Source: Parvularcula marina (GTDB lineage Bacteria > Pseudomonadota > Alphaproteobacteria > Caulobacterales > Parvularculaceae). From it: DNA of 64,000 bases. Where the stretch lies: the NCBI RefSeq assembly GCF_003399445.1, contig NZ_QUQO01000001.1, forward strand, positions 1,237,001 through 1,301,000, read 5' to 3'. Below are positions 32,365 through 44,042 of this stretch, one piece after another. Position 1 is the stretch's first letter. The number at the start of each line of letters is the position of its first letter. A program made the position numbers and the translations under genes. Below the pieces are notes generated by a model that did not search any database, was not told where the DNA came from, and worked only from the letters and a program-made list of their open reading frames with translations.

Positions 32365-33049
32365 TATATCGCTCCGCCAGTTCTTCGGGGCTCACCCCGG
32401 CATGATAGGCGAGGACGAGCCGTGCATTGCGCAAGACGCGCATCAGATATCCCTCGCGCTCATAGCGCTCTGCGGAGGTCATGGCCACCGCAGGCAGGAG
32501 TGAGACGGCAGACCGCCCACCCTCACGCAGGATGCGGCGGACGAAATCGAGATCCTCGAATAGCGGGAAGTCTGCAAACCCGCCGAGCCGCTCATAATGA
32601 CGCCTGCTGATCAACAGGCCCTGATCGCCATAGGGCAACCGGAAGAGCCGCGAGCGCAGATTGGCGCCAAAGGCAACAAGCCGTGGCTTGAAGCCTGAGG
32701 CCGCAAAACCCAGCCGGAAGACGGCCGCCTTGCGGTCAAAAGCGCCCGCCATGTGGCGGCCCGCCTCCTCCTCCCAGCCGGGGCTGAGCTCTGTGTCGGC
32801 ATGAAGAAAAAGGAGCCAGTCCCCGCGCGCAGCTTCCGCGCCGCGGATCAATTGCGCACCCCGCCCTTTCGAGCCGATCAGCACTTTTGCGCCGGACGCT
32901 TCGGCGATCTGTGCGGTTTCATCACAGGAGCCGCCATCGCTGACAATCACTTCGGCAATCATGCCGAGCCGGTTCGCCTCGAGCAGGCTTTCGAGCGTGG
33001 CGCCAAGGCCGGGGGCCGCATTGAGCGTGGGAATGATGACAGAAATCAT
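32285..33049 (-). CDS. Family 2 glycosyltransferase, TIGR04283 type
   Basis: A 254-residue GT2 enzyme: ISVIIPTLNAAPGLGATL, the SDGGSCDETAQIA nucleotide-binding motif, KGRGAQLIRGAEAARGDWLLFLHADTEL with the DxD-like HADTE metal site, and GDQGLLISRRHYERLGGF. TIGR04283 proteins are usually encoded beside TIGR04282 proteins, as here. The C-terminal 28 or so residues past PEELAERYNG extend over the start of the next gene. Acceptor and sugar are unknown; a membrane lipid or polyprenol acceptor is common for GT2 enzymes. Confidence 0.87.
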   Translation of the reverse strand: MISVIIPTLNAAPGLGATLESLLEANRLGMIAEVIVSDGGSCDETAQIAEASGAKVLIGSKGRGAQLIRGAEAARGDWLLFLHADTELSPGWEEEAGRHMAGAFDRKAAVFRLGFAASGFKPRLVAFGANLRSRLFRLPYGDQGLLISRRHYERLGGFADFPLFEDLDFVRRILREGGRSAVSLLPAVAMTSAERYEREGYLMRVLRNARLVLAYHAGVSPEELAERYNGRLRKKSRAHGKAALDGAGEDPPQP

Positions 33050-33136
33050 GTCCCTTCATTCGTAGCCCGCGCCGCGAAAGTGACACAAGCCAATGCTGAT
33101 AAAATGTTCTTGATTTGTTCTGTTCCATGGGGCTAG

Positions 33137-34246
33137 GTGCCGGACATGGCCCGCGCCGTGTCCCCTCCCTTCCAGCCCAACCGTCCAACCGCCGGGCGGG
33201 GACGCGGCGCGCGGTCAAACCAGACCGGCCGCTACGAAAAGGAAATCCGCGAGGACTTTGACGATGGCTGGTCGGATGAGCCGCCCGAGGAGCACAAGAC
33301 CGAGATCATTTTTGATCGGACACGGAGGATCATCAACTATATCACGAGCCCCTATGTGCCCATGGACCGCTCAATCAACCCATACCGGGGCTGCGAGCAT
33401 GGCTGCATCTATTGTTTTGCGCGGCCCTCTCACGCCTATCTGGGGATGTCGCCGGGGCTCGATTTCGAAACCAGGATTCTGGTGAAACCGGAAGCTGCCC
33501 CCCTTCTCCGGCGGGAGCTGTCGTCCCGGCACTATAACCCCCACGCCATTGCGCTGGGCACCAATACCGACCCCTATCAGCCAGCGGAGCGAAAGCTCCG
33601 TATCATGCGCCAGATCCTCGAAGTCCTGGCCGAGTTCAATCATCCGGTGACGATCCTCACCAAGTCGGATCTCATCACCCGCGACATCGATATCCTTGCG
33701 CCGATGGCGGAGAAAGGCCTTGCCCGCGCCATGATCTCGGTGACGACCATGGACCCCAAACTTGCCCGCACGATGGAGCCGCGCGTGCCGCGCCCGGACA
33801 AGCGCTTTGCGGCGATGAAGGCCCTTGCCGAGGCGGGCATCCCGACCGGCACCATGCAGGGGCCGATGATCCCCGGATTGTCCGACCACGAATTAGAAGG
33901 GCTGATGGAACATGCCGCCGAACAGGGCGCAAGCTATGCCGCCTATACGCTCCTTCGTCTGCCGCTGGAGGTCGCGCCTCTCTTCAAGGAATGGCTTGAG
34001 ACCTTCTGCCCCGACCGCGCGCCGCGCGTCCTCAATCTCATGAAGGCGATCAATGGCGGCAAGCTCTATGACGTGAACTGGTCGCGCGGCGACGGCCCGC
34101 GCCATGAGATCAATCAGCTTCTCGCCCGCCGTTTCCAGAAGGCCTGCCGGAAGCTGGGCTTCACGACCCCGCCGCCCATGCGCATCGACCGCTTCCGCGT
34201 GCCGGTGAAACCGAATGCGCAAGGCGATCTTTTCGGCAAGGGCTGA
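33137..34246 (+). CDS. PA0069 family radical SAM protein
   Basis: A 369-residue radical SAM enzyme with the cluster motif CX3CX2C: Cys86, Cys90 and Cys93 in YRGCEHGCIYCFARPSHAY. Further family marks are the NPYRGC approach, GTNTDPYQPAERKLR and ILTKSDLITRDIDIL. PA0069-like proteins are related to spore photoproduct lyase-like enzymes, with no proven substrate. The start is GTG 33137 or ATG 33146 three codons later; both lack a strong ribosome-binding site. It is divergent from the glycosyltransferase pair and 31 bases before rnhB. Confidence 0.92.
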   Translation: MPDMARAVSPPFQPNRPTAGRGRGARSNQTGRYEKEIREDFDDGWSDEPPEEHKTEIIFDRTRRIINYITSPYVPMDRSINPYRGCEHGCIYCFARPSHAYLGMSPGLDFETRILVKPEAAPLLRRELSSRHYNPHAIALGTNTDPYQPAERKLRIMRQILEVLAEFNHPVTILTKSDLITRDIDILAPMAEKGLARAMISVTTMDPKLARTMEPRVPRPDKRFAAMKALAEAGIPTGTMQGPMIPGLSDHELEGLMEHAAEQGASYAAYTLLRLPLEVAPLFKEWLETFCPDRAPRVLNLMKAINGGKLYDVNWSRGDGPRHEINQLLARRFQKACRKLGFTTPPPMRIDRFRVPVKPNAQGDLFGKG

Positions 34247-34277
34247 GGCAAAAACGGAATCGGTCTATGGTCCCGCC

Positions 34278-34922
34278 ATGGCCGTGCCCATTCCGACATA
34301 TGATATCGAAGACCAGATGAGCGCGGGGCTTTCGGGGCCCGTCGCCGGTGTCGATGAAGCGGGCCGCGGTGCCTGGGCCGGGCCGGTGCTGGCCGCCGCC
34401 GTCATCCTCAATCCCGACTGCATCCCTACGGGCCTGAGGGATTCAAAAACCCTCTCAGAGCCCCGCCGCGAGGAGCTTGCCCGCGCGATCTGGACCTGCG
34501 CCCGTGTCGGTGTCGGGGTCGGCAGCGTTGAAGAAATCGACCGCATCGGGGTCGGCAAGGCGAACTACCTCGCCATGCAGCGGGCCGTTGCCGCCCTGCC
34601 CATCCGCCCCAAAGGCGCTCTTATCGATGGGCTTTACGCGCCGATCCTCCCCGATTGCGAGACCGTGACCGTGGTCAAGGGCGATGCCAAATCGCTCTCC
34701 ATCGCCGCCGCCTCGATCATCGCGAAGGTGACCCGCGACCGCATCATGCATGGGCTCGATCATGACTTTCCCGACTATGGCTGGGCAAAGAACAAAGGCT
34801 ATGGCGGTGCGGCCATGCATCGCGATGCGCTCGATAAATGCGGTGTCACCCCGCATCACCGCCGCTCCTTTGCGCCGATTGCAAAGCTCTGCGCGGAGAA
34901 TGGCGAGCCCGCCTTCGCCTGA
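34278..34922 (+). CDS. rnhB: Ribonuclease HII
   Basis: Removes ribonucleotides from RNA/DNA hybrids and misincorporated ribonucleotides from DNA. The 214-residue protein holds VAGVDEAGRGAWAGPV with the first catalytic Asp-Glu pair, LRDSKTLSEPRREELA, ALIDGLYAPILPD with the third acidic residue, and KGDAKSLSIAAASIIAKVTRDR with the fourth. I chose the ATG at 34278; an upstream frame overlapping the radical SAM gene has no family similarity. It is followed by the ccrM upstream region. Confidence 0.96.
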   Translation: MAVPIPTYDIEDQMSAGLSGPVAGVDEAGRGAWAGPVLAAAVILNPDCIPTGLRDSKTLSEPRREELARAIWTCARVGVGVGSVEEIDRIGVGKANYLAMQRAVAALPIRPKGALIDGLYAPILPDCETVTVVKGDAKSLSIAAASIIAKVTRDRIMHGLDHDFPDYGWAKNKGYGGAAMHRDALDKCGVTPHHRRSFAPIAKLCAENGEPAFA

Positions 34923-37123
<2,201 letters not shown>

Positions 37124-37186
37124 CTCATTGCGGGCCGCGCCGCGCTTCGCCACACTGGCCTCCTGAAACGCTAAAAGGGTGAAGAC

Positions 37187-37711
37187 GTGCTCCCACCTCG
37201 GTCCGAGCTTCCCGTCAAGACAAGAGCCCCGCGCCGGGCCGCGCCCGTCATCGCCAAGCCGGTCATGACGACGCTCGCCGCACTCGCCCGCAAGACCGGC
37301 GCCCTCGACCCCGCTGTCATCGAGCATTGGGGCGAGATTGTCGGCCCGGAATTCGAAAAACTCTGCCGCCCGGTGCGCATCCGTCGCCAGAAAAATGCAG
37401 AAACACTTGTGATTGCCGTCTCGAGCGGCGCAGCGGCGATGCGGGTCCAATATGCCGAGGCCGAGATCCTCGCCGGCGCCAAACTGCATCTGGGGCGTCA
37501 GGGCATCCGGAAAATCGCCATCGAGCAGACCGGCATGAAATCAAAGGGCCCTCGCTGGAAAACCCGTCATTTCGGGGAGCCCGCACAGACAACAGTCCAG
37601 GCGCCCGGCGTCCCCAGAGGCCAAGCGCCAGCCAAAGCAGAGCGCCCTGCAGAGACCCTTGATGAGGCGCTCGACCGGCTCCGGCTGAGCGTCAATCGGC
37701 GGCAGCGATAG
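37187..37711 (+). CDS. DUF721 / DciA-like protein
   Basis: A 174-residue protein of the DUF721 family, whose members in many bacteria (DciA) help load the replicative helicase DnaB. The N-terminal KH-like core reads LAALARKTGALDPAVIEHWGEIVGPEFEKLCRPVRI-like; the landmarks are WGEIVGPEFEKLCRPVRI, LVIAVSSGAAAMRVQYAEAE and LGRQGIRKIAIEQ. The C-terminal 60 residues are proline- and lysine-rich and end in a short helix (TLDEALDRLRLSVNRR). GTG start with AAAAGGG seven bases upstream. It is divergent from mutY with 63 bases between the two starts. Assignment to DciA rests on the family only. Confidence 0.8.
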   Translation: MLPPRSELPVKTRAPRRAAPVIAKPVMTTLAALARKTGALDPAVIEHWGEIVGPEFEKLCRPVRIRRQKNAETLVIAVSSGAAAMRVQYAEAEILAGAKLHLGRQGIRKIAIEQTGMKSKGPRWKTRHFGEPAQTTVQAPGVPRGQAPAKAERPAETLDEALDRLRLSVNRRQR

Positions 37712-37800
37712 ATTCGCAACAAAACGCTCACTTGCCTCTTTGGCCATGTTCGGCGAGTGTCCGCCCCGTGGATCCAACAAGACCAAAAAGGTTAACACTC

Positions 37801-38547
37801 ATGACCCGATTTCTTGCTCTTCTGAGCCTTTCCACCCTAGCGCTTGCGGCCTGTGGCGGCGGAAATGACGAAACCGCGGAACCTGATGCATCCGCAAATG
37901 CCGTTTTTGACTCCGAGACGACTGTCGATACCGACGCGATGGCAGAGGCTGCAGAAGAAAAAGATGCACCCAAATCCGTGCCGGCGCCTGAAGGTAGCAA
38001 GGCTGGTGATGCAATGATCCTTGGCGCGGAGGACGCGCCCCTGACGATCGTTGAATATGCCTCTTCGACCTGCCCAGCCTGTGCGGCGTTCCACTCTCAG
38101 GTCTTCCCGAAGATCAAGGAAGAGTACATCGACACCGGCAAAGTCCGCTTTGAATATCGCGAATTCCCGACCAACCCGCAGAACCTGGCTTATGCAGGCT
38201 TCTATCTCGCCCGCTGTGCAGCGACCGATCGCGGCGCGCCCGCTTATTTTGCCATGCTCGACACGCTTTATGAGCGTCAGCGCGAATGGGCCTATGGCCC
38301 CAATCCGGGTCCAGTCCTTGAAAGCATTGCCTCTCAGGCCGGTATCGACCGCGAGGGCCTTCAATCCTGTCTTTATCGCGAAGATGTGAAAGCGGCGGTT
38401 AAAGCCAACGTTATGCGCGGGCTGGAAGACGACAATGTTCGCCAGACGCCCACCTTCATGATTGACGGCAAGGAAGTCGATTGGGGCCGCTCTGAAGAGG
38501 GCATGATGGCCATGATCGACAGTGAGCTGGCAAAACGCGCCCAGTAA
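37801..38547 (+). CDS. DsbA-family thioredoxin-fold lipoprotein
   Basis: A 248-residue secreted thiol oxidoreductase. Lipobox ALAAC makes Cys18 the lipidated residue; an acidic linker follows (about 20-65). The DsbA/DSBA-like domain contains the redox motif CPAC at 91-94 in YASSTCPACAAFH, VRFEYREFPTNPQNLAYAGF and the cis-Pro loop RQTPTFMIDG, as in BdbD and thioredoxin_4 proteins. Additional Cys155 and Cys199 may be involved. It probably oxidises periplasmic proteins while anchored to the membrane. Its own promoter sits in the short gap after DUF721, and it precedes smc with an inverted repeat between. Confidence 0.92.
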   Translation: MTRFLALLSLSTLALAACGGGNDETAEPDASANAVFDSETTVDTDAMAEAAEEKDAPKSVPAPEGSKAGDAMILGAEDAPLTIVEYASSTCPACAAFHSQVFPKIKEEYIDTGKVRFEYREFPTNPQNLAYAGFYLARCAATDRGAPAYFAMLDTLYERQREWAYGPNPGPVLESIASQAGIDREGLQSCLYREDVKAAVKANVMRGLEDDNVRQTPTFMIDGKEVDWGRSEEGMMAMIDSELAKRAQ

Positions 38548-38598
38548 GACGGCGCTTGCCCCGGCAGAAGGAATCGCCGCACCGAAGGGCGTTAGGTT

Positions 38599-38631
38599 TC
38601 TGTTAACCTTTCCAACCAAAGGGTTAACAGA
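38599..38631. promoter_or_regulatory. Long inverted repeat upstream of smc
   Basis: TCTGTTAACC (38599-38608) and GGTTAACAGA (38622-38631) are perfect 10-base inverted copies. The symmetry continues inside as CCTTT/AAAGG with one bulged G, giving about a 13-bp hairpin with loop CCAACC. It is 27 bases before the smc ATG and not followed by a T tract. Each arm holds GTTAAC, a palindrome in itself. Operator and mRNA hairpin are both possible. Confidence 0.6.
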
Positions 38632-38657
38632 CGCCGCGTAGTCGCTAAGGGCGGGTC

Positions 38658-41600
38658 ATGGACTTTCAGAAACTCCGGCTGACCGGGTTCAAATCATTCG
38701 TCGAACCGACGGATTTCGACATTCTTCCAGGCCTGACAGGCATTGTCGGCCCGAATGGCTGCGGCAAATCAAACCTGCTCGAAGCGCTACGATGGGTGAT
38801 GGGGGCGACCTCCGCCAAGGCCCTGCGCGCAGGCGGCATGGAAGATGTGATCTTTGCCGGGACCGGCACCGCCGAGCATCCGGGTCGTCCCGGCCGCTCA
38901 TGGGCGGAAGTCAGCCTTCATCTCGACAATGAAAACCGCTCGGCCCCTGCTCAGTATAATGAGCATCCGATGCTGGAAGTCACCCGCCGGATCACCAAGA
39001 AGGCCGAAGGCACGACCTCGACCTATCGCATCAACGGCAAGGAAGTCCGCGCAAAAGACGTGCAGCTCCTTTTTGCTGATGCGGCGTCGGGCGCAAACTC
39101 TCCCTCCCTCGTCCGTCAGGGACAGGTCTCAGAACTCATCAATGCCAAGCCAGAGAACCGGCGGAAATTCCTTGAGGAAGCCGCTGGCGTCACCGGGCTG
39201 CATGTCCGCCGGCACGAAGCGGAGCTACGCCTGAAAGCGGCGTCCACGAACCTTGAACGGCTGGAAGATGTCGCAGGCGAGCTGGAACAACAGCGCGGTG
39301 TCCTTGCCCGTCAGGCCCGTCAGGCAAGCCGCTACCGGAACATTGCCGGTCACCTGCAAAAGGCCGAAGCCCTGCTCGCCTATGCCCGCTGGACCGAGGC
39401 AAAGACGCATGCCGATGATTCTGGCGAATCTCTGAAAGCCGCGCTTATCGAACTTGAAGAGGCCGCAAAGCTTGCCGCCTCGACCCATGCGACCCGCGAG
39501 AAGGCGCATGAGCAGATCGAGCCCCTGCGCCAGCGTGAGGCCGAAGCTGCCGCCGCCCTTCACCGGCTCGAAGTCGAGCAGGAGAATTTCGAGAAGGAAC
39601 TCGACCGCGCGAAAGCCGAGATCGAACGCCTTCAGGGTGACCGTGAACGGCTCGAACGCGAGCTGGCACGGGAGGAAGACCTTAACTCCGATGCTGTGGC
39701 CGCACTTGAAAGTCTTGCCACGGAAGAAGAGCAGATCCGCCAGCGTGAAGGATCAGAGGCTGAACGCCTTGAGGCCGCCGACCGTGAGGTTGAGGCAGCG
39801 CAAGCCCAGCTTGATGAAGCCGAAGGCAGGCTTGAGCAGGCCCAGCGCGCCTTTGCCGATGCGCGTGCCGAGCGTAACGCGGCCGAGGCTGCCCTCTCCC
39901 GTATGGACCGGGTCGTTATGGCTGCGCGCGAAGAAATCGTCCGTGTCCGCGACCAGCTGGCCCAGTTCGAGGCCGAGGCTGACACCTCCGGCCGCATCAC
40001 CGAGCTGAACACGGAGCTGGAAGCCGCGCAGACTGCTGCTGCCTCCGCCTCGGAAAAACTGGCCCAGCTTGATGAGAACCGTCAGCGGACAGAGCAAGCT
40101 GTCGAGGCCGCACAAGGCCCGCGCGATGAAACCCGCGCCGCGCTCAACGCCATTCAGGCCGAGATCGACACCCTTACCCGCGTGCTGGCCGCCTCCGAAC
40201 CCGAAGGCCGCAGCGTGCTTGAGGATATCGAGGTCGCAGAAGGCTATGAAGGCGCTCTTGCTGCCGCCCTTGGGGAAGACTTAGAGGCCTCTGATGATCA
40301 TGAAGCTGACCGCCACTGGTCGGCGCTTGGGGCGCAACCGATTGCCGGGTCCGGGCTGTCCGGCGCCACGCCGCTCTCGCAATTTGTGACCGGCGCGCCG
40401 GTCCTCACCCGCCGCCTGTCGAGCGTAGGTGTCGTCGCCGCAGAAGACGGCGCTCGGCTTGCCGCCGCCTTGACCCCCGGTCAGATCCTTGTCTCTCGAG
40501 AAGGGGATATTTGGCGCTGGGACGGTTTTGTCGCCCGCGCAGGCGCAAAAACCGCTGCCGCTGCCCGGCTGGAGCAGAAACGTCAGCTTACGGAACAGCA
40601 GGCCAAACTCGAAGCGGCCTTCACCGCCCGCGATGAGGCCGAAAAGGCGCTTGGCGAAGCCCGACTTGCGCTGACCGCCCTCGCCGAGGAGCGCCGTGAG
40701 GTCGAACGTGCCCGCAACACAGCGCAGTCCCGCGCCGCTGAACTAGAACGTGAGTTGGGCCGCCTGAAGGGCGAAGCCGAACGACGTGCCGCCAAAGGCG
40801 AAGCGCTTCTGACCCGCAAGGCCGATGCCGATGAACGGCTGGCCGCCGCCAATACCGAACATGAAGCAGCGATGGCGGCGATGAATGCGCTGCCCGATCT
40901 CTCCGCTCTCGAACAAACGGTGACCGCTGCTCGACATGCCCGCGAAGAGGCCCGCAGCGGCAATGGCCGCGCCCGCGGCGTCCGTGCCGAGCTGCGCCGC
41001 GATGCCGATGCTCGTGCCGCTCGCCTTAAACAGATTAGCGAGCAGCGCGAAGGCTGGATGCGCCGTCAGGGTACGGCTGCCGAGCGGATCGACATGGTCG
41101 CCCGCACGCTTGCTGAAACCGGCGCCTCGATTGAGCGGGCCGAAAAAGTCCCCGGCGAGCTGGAGCAGCGCCGGACCAGCATTTATGAGGCCGTCACCGC
41201 AGCCGAGAGCCGCCGCTGCGTGGCCGCCGACGAGCTCGCCGGTGTACAGGGCACGCTGACCGAAGCCGAACGACTTGTTCGGGATGCGGATGAACGCGCG
41301 GCGCTTGCCCGCGAGAACAAGGCCCGCGCCGAAGCGCAAGGCGAAGCCTCCCGCGAGCGCCTCAAAGATGCTGCCGCCCGCGCCCAGGAAATCCATGAAG
41401 GACCGCCCGAAGCCCTCCTTACCCTTGCCGAGCACAAGGAAGATGCCCCCCTCCCCAGCCACGAGGTTCTCGAAGAGAAAATCGACAAGCTGAAACGCGA
41501 ACGCGAAGCCTTGGGCGGGGTTAATCTCTGTGCGGATCAGGAGATGGAGGAAATCGACGGGCGCCTCTCGGAGATCGAAACCGAAAAGGCCGATTGCGAA

Positions 41601-42131
41601 GCGGCGATCAACAAGCTGCGCGGCGCCATTGGCTCGCTGAACCGCGATGGCCGCCAGCGCCTGCTCGATGCCTTCGACACGGTGAACAATAATTTCCGCG
41701 AGCTCTTCTCGGAGCTGTTCGGCGGTGGTCAGGCCGAGCTGCGCCTGATCGACTCTGACGACCCCCTCGAAGCGGGCCTTGAGATTTTCGCCTGCCCGCC
41801 GGGCAAGAAGCTGACCCAGATGTCGCTGATGTCAGGTGGTGAGCAAGCGCTGACTGCGACCGCCCTCATCTTTGCCGTCTTCAAATCGAACCCAGCCCCG
41901 GTCTGCGTCCTCGACGAGATCGACGCGCCGCTCGATGATGCGAATACGGACCGCTTCTGCGCCATGCTTGCCCGCATGGCTAAGGAGACCTCGACCCGCT
42001 TCATCGCCATCACCCACCACCCGTTGACCATGTCACGGATGGACCGGCTGTTCGGGGTGACAATGATTGAGCGCGGGGTCTCCCAGCTCGTCTCGGTCGA
42101 TCTTGCCGAGGCCGAAAGCATGGCGGCCTGA
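38658..42131 (+). CDS. smc: Chromosome segregation protein SMC
   Basis: DNA-loop-extruding ATPase that organises and separates sister chromosomes, working with ScpA and ScpB (not in the window). The 1157-residue protein has the N-terminal Walker A GPNGCGKSN (31-39), a coiled coil to about 510, a hinge around 515-640 (EDIEVAEGYEGALAAALGED, SGLSGATPLSQFVTG), the return coiled coil, and the C-terminal head. There the ABC signature LMSGGEQALTA (about 1057-1067) and Walker B VCVLDEIDAPLDDAN (Asp1086, Glu1087) are seen. Length and layout are normal for alphaproteobacteria. Confidence 0.97.
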   Translation: MDFQKLRLTGFKSFVEPTDFDILPGLTGIVGPNGCGKSNLLEALRWVMGATSAKALRAGGMEDVIFAGTGTAEHPGRPGRSWAEVSLHLDNENRSAPAQYNEHPMLEVTRRITKKAEGTTSTYRINGKEVRAKDVQLLFADAASGANSPSLVRQGQVSELINAKPENRRKFLEEAAGVTGLHVRRHEAELRLKAASTNLERLEDVAGELEQQRGVLARQARQASRYRNIAGHLQKAEALLAYARWTEAKTHADDSGESLKAALIELEEAAKLAASTHATREKAHEQIEPLRQREAEAAAALHRLEVEQENFEKELDRAKAEIERLQGDRERLERELAREEDLNSDAVAALESLATEEEQIRQREGSEAERLEAADREVEAAQAQLDEAEGRLEQAQRAFADARAERNAAEAALSRMDRVVMAAREEIVRVRDQLAQFEAEADTSGRITELNTELEAAQTAAASASEKLAQLDENRQRTEQAVEAAQGPRDETRAALNAIQAEIDTLTRVLAASEPEGRSVLEDIEVAEGYEGALAAALGEDLEASDDHEADRHWSALGAQPIAGSGLSGATPLSQFVTGAPVLTRRLSSVGVVAAEDGARLAAALTPGQILVSREGDIWRWDGFVARAGAKTAAAARLEQKRQLTEQQAKLEAAFTARDEAEKALGEARLALTALAEERREVERARNTAQSRAAELERELGRLKGEAERRAAKGEALLTRKADADERLAAANTEHEAAMAAMNALPDLSALEQTVTAARHAREEARSGNGRARGVRAELRRDADARAARLKQISEQREGWMRRQGTAAERIDMVARTLAETGASIERAEKVPGELEQRRTSIYEAVTAAESRRCVAADELAGVQGTLTEAERLVRDADERAALARENKARAEAQGEASRERLKDAAARAQEIHEGPPEALLTLAEHKEDAPLPSHEVLEEKIDKLKREREALGGVNLCADQEMEEIDGRLSEIETEKADCEAAINKLRGAIGSLNRDGRQRLLDAFDTVNNNFRELFSELFGGGQAELRLIDSDDPLEAGLEIFACPPGKKLTQMSLMSGGEQALTATALIFAVFKSNPAPVCVLDEIDAPLDDANTDRFCAMLARMAKETSTRFIAITHHPLTMSRMDRLFGVTMIERGVSQLVSVDLAEAESMAA

Positions 42132-42182
42132 GCTATCCCATGTTAGGGGGCGCTTTCGATCAGATCGGGAGCGCGCACCACA

Positions 42183-44042
42183 TTGGCGAAACTGTCCAAA
42201 GCTGACCTCAGGAAGAAATGGGAAGCGGTTGCGGCCGGCCTTTCGGGCGCGAGTGACCCGATTGCGCATTTCACGCCTTTTGTGGTTTCTCTTCAGCAGG
42301 CGGACAGTCCTGAGACGCTCGGCTATTTTGCGGGCAAGCTTGCCAAGAAACATGCCGGCGCCGCGAACAACCTCCTTTCACGCACCGCTGTCGCTTTCTT
42401 GAAAGCAAACCGGCCGCCCGAGGCGATCGCGATTGCCAAATCGCTGATTGCCTCCGGGGATCCGGATGGTCGCCACCGCATCCTTCTCTCCCGCGCCCAT
42501 GCAGCGGCAGGAGATATCGACGCCTCGATCCGCGCACTGGACATCGGGCGCGTGACGGAAAAGCAGATGCCGGTGCTCGACTTTGCCTGTCAGGTCGGGA
42601 TCTCCATGCGGAACTGGGATCTTCTGGCGCAGGCGGCGGCCCGATGGGTCGCGCTGTCGCCTAAAAATGCGCAAGCCCGGCAATATCTCAGTCACGCGCT
42701 TTTCGAGCAGGCCCGTTATCAGGAAGCCGCCGAAGCCTACGCCCCGATGGCCGAATTCGCGCCTGATGATGCCGGTACCCATACCGCGCTTGGCCGCCTC
42801 TGGGCCACCGCACAGGATCTGGACCGTGCCCGGAGCAGTCTTGAGAAAGCCATTGGCATCGATCCCAACCAGTATGAGGCGCTGATCGGGCTGTGCGATA
42901 TTGCCATTGCAGAGGGACGGATCGCGGATGGCCTCGCCCTTGCCCGGCGCGCAACGGAAACGGAGCCCGCCTTCCCGCTCGGCTGGTCGCGGCTCGCAAA
43001 ACTCAGCCAGGGCCAGCTGACCGATACCGAACGCAGCGCCATGGCGGCGGTCCGTGCCGATCCGAAACTGCATCCTGAACATCTGACGGAGCTGCATTTC
43101 GAGCTGGCAAACAGCTATCACAAGGCAGGCGATTTTAACGCCGCCTATACAGAATACGAAAAGGGCAATGCACTGGCAGCCCGGGTCGCCGCATCGGAAG
43201 GCTGGGCGCATGATCCGGCTGCCCTGCGTGATGCCCTCTCCGCTCGCGCCCGGCTTTTTGCGGATTATCCTTTCGCGCCGCCCACGGATGAAAAAGGCCC
43301 TTACTTCATTATCGGGATGCCGCGTTCCGGCACGACCCTGATTGAAAGCACTCTGGCCGCGCATCGCGACCTGCGGGCGGGCGGTGAGCTACGCATGATG
43401 CCAGCGCTTGATTACGAGGTTGGCAAAGCCACCAGTGCGCTGGAGCCTGCGGCAGGACAGCAATGGCTGGGGCGCAATCTCAACCGGCTGCGCAAAGCCT
43501 ATCTTGCGGCAGCGCCCGGTGACGGCCTTCAGTTCACGGACAAGATGCCGACCAATTTCCAGTCCGCAGGACTGATCCGCGCCCTATTCCCCGGCGCGCG
43601 CATGGTGCATGTCCACCGCCGACCGCTGGAAACCTGCTTCTCCCTTTTCCGTCATCAGATTGCCCGGCAATGGGCCTGGGCGCATACGCCCGAAGGCATT
43701 GCGGATTTCTACGCCCTTTATATCGAGACCATGCGCCTGTGGGACGATATTCTGGGGCCCGGCGCAATCCTTCATCTTGAATTCGAGGCGCTGGTCCATG
43801 ATCCGTCAGCAGAGATTCCGATCCTGCTTGACCGGCTCGGCCTCGACTTTGACGAAGCCTGCCTTGCGCCGGAGAAATCGAGCCACACGGTCTTCACCCC
43901 CAGCGCCGTGCAGGTCCGCTCGCCAATCAGTGCCGATTTTCTTGATTCGACCTCGCGCTATGAGGATCGGCTGACGCCTTTACGCTCAGCCCTCAAGGAT
44001 CGCGGCATCGACCCCGACCGCTCGCCTTTCAGTCCGTCATGA
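42183..44042 (+). CDS. TPR-repeat sulfotransferase
   Basis: A 619-residue two-domain protein. Residues about 60-330 are tetratricopeptide repeats (for example the ARYQEAAEAYAPMAEFAPDD and DLDRARSSLEKAIGIDPNQ units). Residues about 370-600 are a sulfotransferase domain, with the PAPS 5'-phosphosulfate loop YFIIGMPRSGTTLIES (GMPRSGTT 378-385) and the 3'-phosphate region GARMVHVHRRPLETCFSLFRHQ. It probably sulfates a carbohydrate or peptide held by the TPRs. The TTG start at 42183 is not firm; an ATG is not available close by. A four-base ATGA overlap couples it to the next gene. Confidence 0.87.
   Translation: MAKLSKADLRKKWEAVAAGLSGASDPIAHFTPFVVSLQQADSPETLGYFAGKLAKKHAGAANNLLSRTAVAFLKANRPPEAIAIAKSLIASGDPDGRHRILLSRAHAAAGDIDASIRALDIGRVTEKQMPVLDFACQVGISMRNWDLLAQAAARWVALSPKNAQARQYLSHALFEQARYQEAAEAYAPMAEFAPDDAGTHTALGRLWATAQDLDRARSSLEKAIGIDPNQYEALIGLCDIAIAEGRIADGLALARRATETEPAFPLGWSRLAKLSQGQLTDTERSAMAAVRADPKLHPEHLTELHFELANSYHKAGDFNAAYTEYEKGNALAARVAASEGWAHDPAALRDALSARARLFADYPFAPPTDEKGPYFIIGMPRSGTTLIESTLAAHRDLRAGGELRMMPALDYEVGKATSALEPAAGQQWLGRNLNRLRKAYLAAAPGDGLQFTDKMPTNFQSAGLIRALFPGARMVHVHRRPLETCFSLFRHQIARQWAWAHTPEGIADFYALYIETMRLWDDILGPGAILHLEFEALVHDPSAEIPILLDRLGLDFDEACLAPEKSSHTVFTPSAVQVRSPISADFLDSTSRYEDRLTPLRSALKDRGIDPDRSPFSPS

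Noticed and set aside
31708-34246. Arsenosugar biosynthesis cluster with the radical SAM gene
   Set aside because: The radical SAM protein is of PA0069 type and divergently transcribed; no arsenite methyltransferase or ArsS-like gene is present.
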